From CBDUQI01 sp965369325 (lineage in GTDB: Bacteria; Pseudomonadota; Gammaproteobacteria; Steroidobacterales; JBCBZW01): a stretch of 64,000 bases of DNA. Below the pieces are notes generated by a model. The model was not told the DNA's origin, did not search any database, and worked only from the letters and a program-made list of their open reading frames with translations. Below, in pieces: positions 25,340 through 34,718 of this stretch. The stretch covers positions 1-64,000 of the forward strand of contig CBDUQI010000006.1 of NCBI GenBank assembly GCA_965369325.1, given 5' to 3'. The position numbers and the translations under genes are program-made. Each line of letters opens with the position of its first letter. Positions within the stretch are counted from its first letter, which is position 1.

Positions 25340-27154
25340 ATGCAACGGACCGCCCCCCAGAGACACCCATTGACAGCACTCACTGTTACCAGCGTCGCGG
25401 CGCTGGCAATCGCGGGCGCCACGCAGGCCCACGCTGGCGATGAGCCTGTTATGGCCTTCCAGGACATCACCACAGATGTGATCGGCGTTGCCAACACGCT
25501 CACCGAATCGCTTGCCTGGGGCGATTACGACAACGATGGTGATGAGGATCTGTATCTGACCAACGACGGTGTTAACCGCCTGTTGCGCAACGACGGCAAC
25601 GATGTGTTCACCGATGTCACCAGCGCGACCGGCGTCGGCGATGCCGGCTGGGGCGTTGGCACCGCGTTTGCCGACCTGGACAATGATGGTGACCTGGATC
25701 TTTATGTGGTGAACTTCGACGGCAATCGGCTCGACAATCTGTTCCGCAACGACGGCCCGCAGGGCTTAGGCGGTGAGTACGTGTTTACCGACATCGCCGC
25801 GCTCGCCGGCATTACCGACGCCGCCAGCAGCCGGGGCATGGCGATGGTGGACTTTGATCGTGACGGATTGCTGGATATCTACGTCAACGCCATCGGCAAC
25901 GACATTCTGTATCACAACCTGGGTGGGTTGAACTTTGAGAACGTCGCCAGCGAGCTTGGCGTTGTGGGCGCGGGTGGCCAGGGTGTGGGCATCGTGGCTA
26001 CCGACGTTAACAACGACGGAAAAATCGATTTGTACAACGGTAACCGCAGCAGCGATCTGAGCAATCTTTTCATGAACACCGGCGACAGCTTTGTCGACAC
26101 CGCCGAGGATGCCGGGTTGCTCTCATTGGGCCTGGGGATGGGTGTACATTCGTTCGATTTTGATAACGATCTGGATTTTGACCTGTACTGGACCGTGTGG
26201 CCGCGAAATGGCGAAGGCATGGCCAACGCGCTGTACGAGAATCTCGGCGGCGGGCTGTACCAGGATGTCGCTGCCGCCACTGGCACCGAAGACCCACTCG
26301 GCTTCGGCATCAGCAACAACGCTGGCGACATCAATAACGACGGCTGGATGGACTTTTTTGTAACCAACGGCTTCGACAACAGCACCGACCCCAACGCGTT
26401 ATTCCTCAACCTGCAGGGCAATACATTTGACAATGTGACCGACCTGATTGGCGGGGGCGACTTCGACGGGCGCGGGGTCGCGTTTGCCGATTACGACAAT
26501 GACGGCGATCTGGATTTTTGCGTCACCGGCGACGTGCCCGATCAAACCCGTTTATGGCGGAACGATTCAGACACCGGTAACCATTCAATCACCCTCAAAC
26601 TGGTGGGCCAGACCAGCAATCGCAGCGCCATTGGCGCGCGCGTGAAGGTTACCGCCGAGGGCATGACGACGGTGCAGGAGGTGAGTGGTGGCGCGGGCCG
26701 TGGCTCCTTTAACAGCCTGCCGCTAGAGTTTGGTCTGGGCGAAGCCATTACCGTGCAATCGGTGAGCATTCGCTGGCCGAGTGGCATCTACCAGGTGCTC
26801 GAAGGACTGGCGGTCGATACCTTGCATGAGATCAGCGAATCGAACGTGACCACCTGCAACAACGTGAATGACGGTGACAGCGATGGGATCGGCGACCTGT
26901 GCGACAACTGTACCGCGATCGCAAACGGCGACCAGTTAGACACCGATGGCGACGGCTTTGGCAATGTGTGCGATGCCGATCTGGATAACAATGGCAATGT
27001 CGACTTTATGGATCTGTTTGTGTTTAAAGAGCTGATCTTTGAAGGGCCCGGCATCGGCGACCTGAACGGCGATGGCAAGACGGATTTTGAAGATTTCGCG
27101 GCACTGAAAATCGCCTTCTTTAACCCACCGGGCCCCTCCGCTATCGTCCCATAG
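25340..27154 (+). CDS. FG-GAP/UnbV (CRTAC1-like) secreted protein with C-terminal TSP3/dockerin-like module
   Basis: A 604-residue exported protein. A signal peptide (LAIAGATQAHA) is followed by calcium-binding FG-GAP/VCBS blades (GDYDNDGDEDLYLTN, ADLDNDGDLDLYVVN) forming a propeller. An ASPIC/UnbV domain follows (about 415-500; GARVKVTAEG, SIRWPSG). The C-terminus has thrombospondin-type-3 repeats (DSDGIGDLCDNC) and two dockerin-like EF-hand loops (DLDNNGNVDFMD, DLNGDGKTDFED), ending LKIAFFNPPGPSAIVP. A very similar tail ends the gene at 35207. No cohesin partner is seen. Likely a cell-surface or secreted calcium-dependent adhesion or binding protein. Confidence 0.85.
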   Translation: MQRTAPQRHPLTALTVTSVAALAIAGATQAHAGDEPVMAFQDITTDVIGVANTLTESLAWGDYDNDGDEDLYLTNDGVNRLLRNDGNDVFTDVTSATGVGDAGWGVGTAFADLDNDGDLDLYVVNFDGNRLDNLFRNDGPQGLGGEYVFTDIAALAGITDAASSRGMAMVDFDRDGLLDIYVNAIGNDILYHNLGGLNFENVASELGVVGAGGQGVGIVATDVNNDGKIDLYNGNRSSDLSNLFMNTGDSFVDTAEDAGLLSLGLGMGVHSFDFDNDLDFDLYWTVWPRNGEGMANALYENLGGGLYQDVAAATGTEDPLGFGISNNAGDINNDGWMDFFVTNGFDNSTDPNALFLNLQGNTFDNVTDLIGGGDFDGRGVAFADYDNDGDLDFCVTGDVPDQTRLWRNDSDTGNHSITLKLVGQTSNRSAIGARVKVTAEGMTTVQEVSGGAGRGSFNSLPLEFGLGEAITVQSVSIRWPSGIYQVLEGLAVDTLHEISESNVTTCNNVNDGDSDGIGDLCDNCTAIANGDQLDTDGDGFGNVCDADLDNNGNVDFMDLFVFKELIFEGPGIGDLNGDGKTDFEDFAALKIAFFNPPGPSAIVP

Positions 27155-27211
27155 TTCTGCCTCCAGGGGCGGTGCGTACCCGCGTATCGCCCCAACCCCG
27201 ATCGCGACGGC

Positions 27212-28747
27212 TCAGTCGCGCGCGTCGATGTACGGGCCCACATACTCGCCAAACCGGCCCTCGGCGATCAACCTGGCCACAGCCTCCAAATCCGGCTGGA
27301 AATACCGGTCCTGCTTCCACATCGCCGCCACTCGACGCACCTGCCGATGTGCGTTCTCGATGGTCTTGTTAGAGGTTAGCGGGCGACGTAAATCGATACT
27401 TTGCGCGGCCGCCAGCATTTCTACCGCCAGCACATAGCGTGTGTTGTCATTCATGTCTCCCAGACGACGGGCAGCAAAGGTGGCCATTGATACGTGGTCT
27501 TCCTGATTCGCGGAGGTCGGCAGGCTGTCGACGCTGGCCGGATGCGCCAGTGATTTGTTCTCGCTGGCCAGCGCCGCCGCCGTCACCTGGGCGAGCATAA
27601 AGCCAGAGTTAAGGCCAGCGTCTTCCACCAGAAACGGCGGCAACTGGCTAAGACTGCAATCGATCAGCAACGCCATACGTCGCTCAGACAACGCCCCTAT
27701 CTCAGCGATGGCCAAGGCCAGATTGTCGGCGGCCATCGCCACTGGTTCGGCGTGGAAATTACCACCAGACAAAATGACGCCGCGCTCGGCCAGCACCAAC
27801 GGATTATCGGACACCGCGTTCGCCTCAAACTCCAGACATTGGCCCACCTGACGCATCTGCTGCAAACAAGCGCCCATCACCTGCGGCTGGCAGCGCAGCG
27901 AGTATGGGTCCTGCACGCGGTTGCAGTGCAGGTGCGAGTCGCCAATCTCGCTGGGGCTCAACAACTGCCGATACAGGCGCGCGGCTTCAATCTGCCCGGG
28001 CTGCCCGCGCAACGCGCTTATTTGCTCGTCAAACGGCACGCGACTGCCAAGCGCGGCCTCCACGGTCATGCTGCCACCAACAAACGCCGCGTTGGCGTTG
28101 CGCTGGGCATCGAACAGTCCTTTGAGTGCAAGCGCGGTGGATACCTGCGTGCCGTTCAACAGTGCAAGGCCGTCTTTGGCCTTTAACCCGGCGGGGCTCA
28201 ACCCTACACTGGCCAGCCCGTCAGCCGCATCGATCAGCTTTCCGCGGATGCGTACCTGGCCTTCGCCAATAATTGGCAGGCTCATGTGCGCGAGCGGGGC
28301 CAGATCGCCCGACGCGCCGACTGATCCTTTCGACGGAATGGCCGGGTAGACCTGCGCGTTCAGCATGTCGATTAAGAAGCGGATTACCTCCTCACGCACG
28401 CCGGAGTATCCACGCGCCAGCGCGTTGATCTTCATCGTTAGAATCAGACGCACCGTGTTGTCATCCAACAGCGCACCGACGCCGGCGGCGTGCGACAGGA
28501 TGAGGTTGCGCTGCAACTGGCCCAACTGCACCTCATCGATACGTGCCTGCGCTAAGCGGCCGAACCCGGTGTTCACACCGTAGGCTACCTCATCGTTTCG
28601 GATCACCGCATTCACCGTCTCGCGGCTTTCGCGCACCGCCGGCCATGCACTGTCCTGCAGGCGCAGGTGTGTCTCTCGATAGAAGATGTTGCGTAAATCC
28701 GCTAACCGTAACGTCCCCGGGGTTAACGCATATTCCCATTTGTTCAT
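27212..28747 (-). CDS. hutH: Histidine ammonia-lyase
   Basis: A 511-residue lyase that converts L-histidine to urocanate and ammonia. The Ala-Ser-Gly triad that forms the MIO cofactor is at 145-147 in GSVGASGDLAPLAHM. The family entries YGVNTGFGRL, SEIGDSHLHCNRVQDPYSLRC and GNFHAEPVAMAADN are present. Length is typical. It lies seven bases after hutF on the minus strand and is probably transcribed from the shared hut control region. It catalyses the first step of the pathway. Confidence 0.97.
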   Translation of the reverse strand: MNKWEYALTPGTLRLADLRNIFYRETHLRLQDSAWPAVRESRETVNAVIRNDEVAYGVNTGFGRLAQARIDEVQLGQLQRNLILSHAAGVGALLDDNTVRLILTMKINALARGYSGVREEVIRFLIDMLNAQVYPAIPSKGSVGASGDLAPLAHMSLPIIGEGQVRIRGKLIDAADGLASVGLSPAGLKAKDGLALLNGTQVSTALALKGLFDAQRNANAAFVGGSMTVEAALGSRVPFDEQISALRGQPGQIEAARLYRQLLSPSEIGDSHLHCNRVQDPYSLRCQPQVMGACLQQMRQVGQCLEFEANAVSDNPLVLAERGVILSGGNFHAEPVAMAADNLALAIAEIGALSERRMALLIDCSLSQLPPFLVEDAGLNSGFMLAQVTAAALASENKSLAHPASVDSLPTSANQEDHVSMATFAARRLGDMNDNTRYVLAVEMLAAAQSIDLRRPLTSNKTIENAHRQVRRVAAMWKQDRYFQPDLEAVARLIAEGRFGEYVGPYIDARD

Positions 28748-28754
28748 GTAGTTC

Positions 28755-30170
28755 TTACTCCGACAACTCGTCGATTGCCCGCTTAAACTGTGTCGCGATA
28801 GCCTGTTCGTTCACGTGCTCGCCGCCTTCGACCCAGCATCGGCCCGCCACGTAAACATCACGCACCGGATTGCCGAGCCCCGAGAATATCCAGCTGTCCA
28901 GCAGCGCATCGCCGCGCCGTCCGTACAACTGCGGGTGCTCGATATCCAGCACCACAATGTCCGCCCGCTGCCCAGGGGCGAGCACACCAGCGTTTTGCGC
29001 ACACGCCTGCGCACCACCGAGCACGGCCTGATCGAACAAGGCTCGGCCGGTGCTGCCCCCGCCAACAGGCGCCAGCAAATTGCGTTGCTGGCGGGTGAGG
29101 CGCTGCGCGTACTCCAGCCAGCGCAACTCCTCCACCGGGCTCACGCTAATGTGGCTATCTGAACCAATGCCGATGCGCCCGCCGTGCGCCAGGTACTCAC
29201 GGGCGGCGAAGATGCCGTCACCCAGGTTTGCCTCCGTGGTGGGGCACAGGCCAATCACTGCGCCAGTGGCCGCTGCCGCTTTGGATTCTTCCGGGCTCAT
29301 ATGGGTGGCGTGAATCAGGCACCAGCGCGCGTCTACCGGTTGGCTGTTCAGCAACCACTGCACCGGACGCTGGCCGTGTGTCGCCACGCAGTCCTGCACC
29401 TCAATCTGTTGTTCTGCGATATGGATGTGCACGGGGCAGTCCGCCAGCCCTGGCTGGGTTTGCACCGCCGCCAGCACCGTGCTTAGCAAAGGGCCGTCCA
29501 CCGCTCGCAACGAATGCGGCGCGATACCCAGCGTGGTATGCGCATCCTGCGCCACTTCGCCGGCCAGCATCTCCAGCAAGCGCAGATACGCCTCCGGCTC
29601 GTGGATAAACCGTCGCTGCCGCGCACCGGGCGCCGCAGCACCAAAGCCACCGTAGGCATACAGCACCGGCAGCAGCGTCATCGCGATGCCGCTTTCGCGC
29701 GCCGCCGCCATCGCTCGCAGTGACATCTGCGCCGGGTTTTCGTACGGCTGCCCATCTGGTGCGTGGTGCAGATACTGAAACTCACCGACGCAGGTGTATC
29801 CGGCCTTCAGCATTTCGACATAAAGCTGGGCGGCGACCGCCTGCATCTGATGCGGCTGCAGCTTGCCCACGTGCTGATACATACGTTCGCGCCAACTCCA
29901 AAAACTGTCGCGGCTGGTGCCGGCACGCTCGGCCAGCCCGGCCATCGCGCGCTGATGCGCGTGCGAATGCAGGTTGGGTATCCCAGGCACGGCGCAGCCG
30001 CTGACGCGGGTTGTTTTCAGCCCGGCAAGGCTGTGGGTAAGCGCGGTCCCATCGGTCGCGACTTCGGTTATGTGCCCATTGGCGCTGATGCCCAGCCGCA
30101 CATCACTGGCCCACGTCGGGCCCAGCAGGGCCTGCTCAAAGTGCAACGCAAATTCGGTTTGTTCGCTCAT
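28755..30170 (-). CDS. hutF: Formimidoylglutamate deiminase
   Basis: A 471-residue amidohydrolase. The metal-binding HSHAHQRAMAGLAE near the start, HIHIAEQ in the middle and IGLCPTTEANLGDGIF with GSDSHISVSP toward the end are characteristic of HutF. It converts N-formimino-L-glutamate to N-formyl-L-glutamate and ammonia, as in the pseudomonad route. The next enzyme, N-formylglutamate deformylase HutG, is not in the window. The gene is divergent from hutI, and the 131-base spacer carries the promoter and operators. Confidence 0.95.
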   Translation of the reverse strand: MSEQTEFALHFEQALLGPTWASDVRLGISANGHITEVATDGTALTHSLAGLKTTRVSGCAVPGIPNLHSHAHQRAMAGLAERAGTSRDSFWSWRERMYQHVGKLQPHQMQAVAAQLYVEMLKAGYTCVGEFQYLHHAPDGQPYENPAQMSLRAMAAARESGIAMTLLPVLYAYGGFGAAAPGARQRRFIHEPEAYLRLLEMLAGEVAQDAHTTLGIAPHSLRAVDGPLLSTVLAAVQTQPGLADCPVHIHIAEQQIEVQDCVATHGQRPVQWLLNSQPVDARWCLIHATHMSPEESKAAAATGAVIGLCPTTEANLGDGIFAAREYLAHGGRIGIGSDSHISVSPVEELRWLEYAQRLTRQQRNLLAPVGGGSTGRALFDQAVLGGAQACAQNAGVLAPGQRADIVVLDIEHPQLYGRRGDALLDSWIFSGLGNPVRDVYVAGRCWVEGGEHVNEQAIATQFKRAIDELSE

Positions 30171-30235
30171 CTAAGTGTTCCAGGGCCAACACATTATTGT
30201 TCGCTCGACAGGGCCTGCGCGAGGGGCGCACTCAC

Positions 30236-30263
30236 TTGACGCCGCCGTCCTACCTGTTACAGT
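30236..30263 (+). promoter_or_regulatory. Sigma70-type promoter of hutI-hutC-hutU
   Basis: TTGACG (-35, 30236-30241) and TACAGT (-10, 30258-30263) are 16 bases apart. Transcription would start near 30270, about 32 bases before the hutI ATG. The -10 element is the left half of a perfect palindrome, and the HutC-like box follows directly. Confidence 0.6.
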
Positions 30264-30273
30264 GCGCACTGTA
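30258..30273. promoter_or_regulatory. Perfect 16-base palindrome over the hutI -10 element
   Basis: TACAGTGCGCACTGTA reads the same on both strands. It covers the predicted -10 and reaches the transcription start, an ideal place for a repressor. It does not match the HutC box, so it may bind a second regulator. Existence is certain; function is inferred. Confidence 0.6.
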
Positions 30274-30287
30274 CTTGTCTATACATG
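30274..30287. promoter_or_regulatory. HutC-like operator
   Basis: CTTGTCTATACATG agrees at 13 of 14 positions with the symmetric site CTTGTCTATACAAG, which is close to published HutC boxes. It lies just downstream of the predicted hutI transcription start. Urocanate-responsive repression by HutC, encoded two genes on, would follow. Confidence 0.65.
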
Positions 30288-30301
30288 TCTGCGCAAGCAA
30301 A

Positions 30302-31531
30302 ATGAACACCACCGAGTGGACCACCCTGCTGATCAACGGCCGCCTGGCACGCATGGCCGATTCCACGGCTGACTACGACACCGTGGAGACGGGCGCTGTG
30401 GCTGTTGCGGGCGAGCATATCGCATGGGTGGGTACGATGGCGCAGCTCCCCACCAAAGCGCTGGAGAGCACACCTGAGGTGGTGGACTGCCAGGGGCAGC
30501 TGGTCAGCCCCGGACTGATCGACTGCCATACCCATATCGTGTACGGCGGCAACCGCGCGCGCGAGTTCGAGATGCGCCTGAACGGGGCCAGCTACGAGGA
30601 GATCGCGCGGGCCGGCGGCGGCATCAACAGCACGGTGCGCGATACCCGTAAGGCGAGCGAGGAGGTGCTTTATGCCCAGGCAGCATCACGGATTAAACGG
30701 CTGATGGGTGAAGGCGTCACCGGCATCGAGATTAAATCGGGTTACGGATTAAGTGCCGTCGATGAGGCCCGTATGCTGAAGGTCGCGCGGCAACTGGGCA
30801 GGGATCTGCCGATAGATGTCTACACCACTTTTCTGGGGGCGCACGCCTTGCCGCCGGAGTACGCCGGCGAGCCGGACAACTACATTGATTATCTTTGCGG
30901 GACGATGCTGCCACAAGTTGCCGAGCAGGCATTGGCAGACGCGGTAGACGCATTTTGCGAACACATCGGCTTCAGCCCGGCGCAGGTGCGACGCGTGTTT
31001 GAGGCCGCCGCCACGCATCAGCTGCCAGTCAAACTGCACGCTGAGCAACTAAGTAATTTACGCGGCGCCGTGCTGGCCGCGCGCCATAATGCTCTGTCCG
31101 TAGACCACCTGGAGTATCTGGACCCGGAAGATGTTCCGGTGCTCGCTCGCCACGGCACGGTGGCCGTGTTGCTGCCCGGCGCGTTTTACTGCCTGGGTGA
31201 AACCAAGCTTCCGCCAGTGGATGCGTTGCGCCAGCACGCCGTGCCCATCGCACTGGCCACCGACAGCAACCCCGGCAGCTCCCCGGTCACCTCGCTGCTG
31301 CTGATGCTCAGCATGGGTTGTACGCTGTTTGGTCTCACCCCCGCCGAGGCACTGGCCGGAGTCACCCGCAATGGTGCGCGTGCGTTGGGGGCGTTGGCCC
31401 ACAGTGGCACACTTGAAGCCGGCAAGCGGGCCAACCTCGCACTGTGGGATGTACAAGAACCTGCTGAACTTGCCTATCGCGTGGGTGACAACCCGTGCAC
31501 CGGCGTGATGTACCGGGGCCGCTGGCGATGA
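30302..31531 (+). CDS. hutI: Imidazolonepropionase
   Basis: A 409-residue amidohydrolase from ATG 30302; the open frame extends upstream across the promoter, so this start is preferred. It hydrolyses 4-imidazolone-5-propanoate to N-formimino-L-glutamate. The signature IDCHTHIVYGGNRAREFEMRL holds metal ligands and substrate-binding residues, and VKLHAEQLSN and ATDSNPGSSPVTSLL are typical. The stop overlaps the hutC start by four bases (ATGA). Confidence 0.96.
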   Translation: MNTTEWTTLLINGRLARMADSTADYDTVETGAVAVAGEHIAWVGTMAQLPTKALESTPEVVDCQGQLVSPGLIDCHTHIVYGGNRAREFEMRLNGASYEEIARAGGGINSTVRDTRKASEEVLYAQAASRIKRLMGEGVTGIEIKSGYGLSAVDEARMLKVARQLGRDLPIDVYTTFLGAHALPPEYAGEPDNYIDYLCGTMLPQVAEQALADAVDAFCEHIGFSPAQVRRVFEAAATHQLPVKLHAEQLSNLRGAVLAARHNALSVDHLEYLDPEDVPVLARHGTVAVLLPGAFYCLGETKLPPVDALRQHAVPIALATDSNPGSSPVTSLLLMLSMGCTLFGLTPAEALAGVTRNGARALGALAHSGTLEAGKRANLALWDVQEPAELAYRVGDNPCTGVMYRGRWR

Positions 31532-32325
31532 ACCGTCCGCCACAACGGCCACCTGTCTCTCGGGCGGACGCGCCCACGATCGCACCGCTGATCCGCGACA
31601 GCGCGCTACCGGTTTATCAACAGATCAAAACAGCCATCGCGGAGAAAATTCGCGCGGGCACCTGGGCGCCAGGGCACAAGATGGATTCGGAAAACGAGTT
31701 GGTCGCCACACTACAGGTCAGTCGCATGACCGTGCACCGCGCCCTGCGCGAGTTGCAGCAGGAGGGGCTTTTACGCCGTGTGCACGGCGTGGGCACATTT
31801 GTGGCCGAACCGGTGCGCCATGCCAGCCTGGTCGAACTAAAAGACATCGCGCAAGAAATCCGCGCGCAGGGACGCACCCACCAAGCCGACGTGCAGGTGG
31901 AAAGCCAAGTGCCGGCCAGCCGTGAAATTGCCGAGCGCCTGGCGCTAACCCCGGGCAGCCCGGTGTTCCATGTGGTGCTGGTACATCATCAGGACCGCAC
32001 TCCGATTCAGATCGAAGAGCGCTATGTAAATCCCGCTATGGCGCCCGATTTTTTGTCGGTCGATTTCACCCACACCACACCGACAGAATATCTGGTGCAA
32101 TTGTTCCGCCCGGATGAAATGGAGCACATCGTGCAAGCGACGATGGCTGATGCGCAACAACAGGCGCAACTGGCTATTTCGCCAGATGAACCTTGCTTGC
32201 GTCTGCTACGGCGTACCTGGAAAGCGCAGAGGGTCGTGACCAGCGTCTCACTGCTTTACCCAAGCAGCCGCTACGACCTGGTGGCCCGTTACACCACCGA
32301 TGAGTACCGCTCAACCCATCAGTAA
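31528..32325 (+). CDS. hutC: Histidine utilisation repressor HutC (GntR family)
   Basis: A 265-residue regulator. The N-terminal GntR winged helix (about 25-95) contains PVYQQIKTAIAEKIRAGTW, SENELVATLQVSRMTVHRALRELQQEGLL and VHGVGTFVAEP. The C-terminal UTRA domain (about 110-255) binds the effector, urocanate in known HutC proteins. ATG 31528 lies in the stop of hutI, so the two are coupled. A HutC-like box precedes hutI. Confidence 0.94.
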   Translation: MNRPPQRPPVSRADAPTIAPLIRDSALPVYQQIKTAIAEKIRAGTWAPGHKMDSENELVATLQVSRMTVHRALRELQQEGLLRRVHGVGTFVAEPVRHASLVELKDIAQEIRAQGRTHQADVQVESQVPASREIAERLALTPGSPVFHVVLVHHQDRTPIQIEERYVNPAMAPDFLSVDFTHTTPTEYLVQLFRPDEMEHIVQATMADAQQQAQLAISPDEPCLRLLRRTWKAQRVVTSVSLLYPSSRYDLVARYTTDEYRSTHQ

Positions 32326-32375
32326 CACTGACAGACGGCCCTCACCGGTCGCTGACCCGACTTTGGAGACAGACG

Positions 32376-34076
32376 ATGACCGCCGCCAAAAAACCGAAGA
32401 CCAACACGCCCACGCGACGGGACACTACGCGCTCTATTTGCGCGCCGCGCGGCAGCAAGCTTAGCTGCCGCAGCTGGCTCACCGAGGCGCCGTATCGAAT
32501 GCTGCAGAACAACCTCGATGCCGAAGTAGCCGAGCGGCCGGAAGATCTGGTGGTGTACGGCGGCATCGGTCGCGCGACACGCAACTGGGAGTGCTTTGAT
32601 CAGATTTGCGAAGCGCTGAAAACACTGCGTGATGATCAGAGTCTGCTGGTGCAATCCGGCAAGCCGGTGGGCGTATTCGAAACGCATCCAGATGCGCCGC
32701 GCGTACTCATCGCTAATTCCAATCTGGTGCACAACTGGGCCACCTGGGAGCACTTTAACGAGTTGGACCGCAAAGGCCTGATGATGTACGGGCAGATGAC
32801 CGCCGGCTCCTGGATCTACATCGGCAGCCAGGGCATCGTGCAGGGCACTTACGAGACGTTCGTCGAAATGGCACGCCAACATTTCGATGGCAGCGCACGT
32901 GGCAAATGGATCCTAACCGCGGGACTCGGCGGCATGGGCGGCGCGCAGCCACTGGCCGCGACCATGGCCGGCTTCAGCATGTTGGCGATCGAATGCGACG
33001 AGACCCGCATCGATTTTCGCTTACGCACCGGCTATGTGGATCACAAGGCGACCGACATCGAAAGCGCAATGAAGATGATTGATCAGGCGACCGAGGCGGG
33101 TCGAGCAATCTCCGTCGGACTACTGGGCAACGCCGCCGAGGTGCTGCCGGCGATGCTCGAGCGCGGCATTCGCCCCGATATCGTCACGGATCAAACCTCC
33201 GCGCACGATCCGATTAACGGTTACCTACCCTCCGGCTGGACTGTTGAACAGTGGCGGGAGCAGATCGATACCAACCCCAAAGCGGTGGCCGAGGCGGCAT
33301 GCGCGTCAATGGCCGTACACGTGCGTGCGATGCTGAAGTTTCACGAGCAGGGCATTCCGACGGTGGACTATGGCAACAACATTCGCCAGCAGGCGCTGGA
33401 CATGGGCGTCGACAATGCCTTCGACTTCCCGGGCTTCGTCCCGGCGTATATTCGTCCGCTGTTCTGCACCGGTAAGGGTCCGTTCCGCTGGGTGGCCCTG
33501 TCCGGCGACCCGGAAGATATCTATCGCACCGACGCCAAAGTAAAAGAACTGATTCCGCATGATGCGCATCTGCACAACTGGCTGGACATGGCGCGCGAGC
33601 GCATCGCCTTCCAGGGGCTGCCGGCACGCATCTGCTGGGTCGGGCTGGGTGACCGGCATCGCTTGGGACTGGCGTTCAACGAGATGGTGCGCACGGGCGA
33701 GTTGAAAGCGCCTGTCGTGATCGGTCGCGACCATCTGGACTCAGGCTCTGTCGCCAGCCCCAATCGTGAAACTGAAGCCATGCGCGACGGCTCCGACGCG
33801 GTAGCCGACTGGCCGCTGCTGAATGCACTGCTGAACACGGCGGGCGGCGCCACCTGGGTATCCATTCATCACGGGGGTGGCGTTGGCATGGGCTACTCAC
33901 TGCACTCCGGCGTGGTGATAGTGTGTGATGGCACTGAGCAGGCTGATGCGCGGATCGGGCGTGTGTTATGGAACGATCCTGCTACTGGCGTGATGCGCCA
34001 CGCGGACGCCGGCTACGAACTGGCGCAGCAGACTGCGAGGGACAAACACCTCGATCTCCCCGGCATACTGGGCTAG
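32376..34076 (+). CDS. hutU: Urocanate hydratase
   Basis: A 566-residue enzyme that converts urocanate to 4-imidazolone-5-propanoate using tightly bound NAD. The NAD-binding GLGGMGGAQPLAA and the signature DHLDSGSVASPNRETEAM...GGATWVSIHHGGGVGMG are intact. A ribosome-binding site (TTGGAGA) lies upstream of ATG 32376. The first 25 residues are basic and low in complexity, a small addition before the usual start. Last gene of the plus-strand hut unit. Confidence 0.97.
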   Translation: MTAAKKPKTNTPTRRDTTRSICAPRGSKLSCRSWLTEAPYRMLQNNLDAEVAERPEDLVVYGGIGRATRNWECFDQICEALKTLRDDQSLLVQSGKPVGVFETHPDAPRVLIANSNLVHNWATWEHFNELDRKGLMMYGQMTAGSWIYIGSQGIVQGTYETFVEMARQHFDGSARGKWILTAGLGGMGGAQPLAATMAGFSMLAIECDETRIDFRLRTGYVDHKATDIESAMKMIDQATEAGRAISVGLLGNAAEVLPAMLERGIRPDIVTDQTSAHDPINGYLPSGWTVEQWREQIDTNPKAVAEAACASMAVHVRAMLKFHEQGIPTVDYGNNIRQQALDMGVDNAFDFPGFVPAYIRPLFCTGKGPFRWVALSGDPEDIYRTDAKVKELIPHDAHLHNWLDMARERIAFQGLPARICWVGLGDRHRLGLAFNEMVRTGELKAPVVIGRDHLDSGSVASPNRETEAMRDGSDAVADWPLLNALLNTAGGATWVSIHHGGGVGMGYSLHSGVVIVCDGTEQADARIGRVLWNDPATGVMRHADAGYELAQQTARDKHLDLPGILG

Positions 34077-34088
34077 TCTTTGCCCCGT

Positions 34089-34718
34089 ATGCGGCTGCTG
34101 ATTGTTATCTACGGTGTAGTTTTTCTGTGCGCACTTCTGGCCCGCCCGTTCATGGGCGGCGGCTGGATGTGGGATCTGACTAACGCGCTGGGTTTTGCGG
34201 CGTTCGCCGGCATGCTGTATCTGAATGTGCCGATCAGCGGAAAACGCAATATTCGTCTGCATCAGTTGTGCGGGTACACCGTGGCGTTAATCGCTATCGC
34301 CCACGCGCTTTGGTTTTTGCTCTGGGACACCGCTTCGGTGCAGTACATTAAACCCGGCGCGCCTGCCTACATGTGGAGCGGTGTTGCCAGCGTGTTGAGC
34401 CTATTCCTCGCTATTGCGATCTCGGTCATGCCGACGCGTCGACAGGTGCACAAAAAATACACCTCCTTCAAGTATTGGCATCGGGTGCTGGCCGTGTTCG
34501 CGGTAGCGACGGGCACGCACCATATTCTCCTGAGCGGATATTATCTGACGCACTGGTATCAGATCGCGCTGGTGCTCGGGTTAGCCACAGCGATTTGCCT
34601 GGGGCGCAACGTCAAACTGGACATTCGCCAAACGGCCACGGCAACACCTACCGCCCTGGTGATCGCAAGCATCTTCGGCGCGGCGTTGTTTGCGTCAATA
34701 CGCAATTTCGCGCTATGA
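34089..34718 (+). CDS. Ferric-reductase-like heme membrane protein
   Basis: A 209-residue protein with about six membrane helices. Histidines in helices (HQLCGYTVALIAIAHALWF and WHRVLAVFAVATGTHHILL) are paired as in b-type cytochromes of the ferric reductase-like transmembrane family. No NAD or flavin domain is attached. ATG 34089 begins right after hutU (12 bases), and the stop overlaps the next gene (ATGA), which encodes a four-heme cytochrome. The pair could move electrons from the membrane to the periplasm. Direction and partner are unknown. Confidence 0.7.
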   Translation: MRLLIVIYGVVFLCALLARPFMGGGWMWDLTNALGFAAFAGMLYLNVPISGKRNIRLHQLCGYTVALIAIAHALWFLLWDTASVQYIKPGAPAYMWSGVASVLSLFLAIAISVMPTRRQVHKKYTSFKYWHRVLAVFAVATGTHHILLSGYYLTHWYQIALVLGLATAICLGRNVKLDIRQTATATPTALVIASIFGAALFASIRNFAL

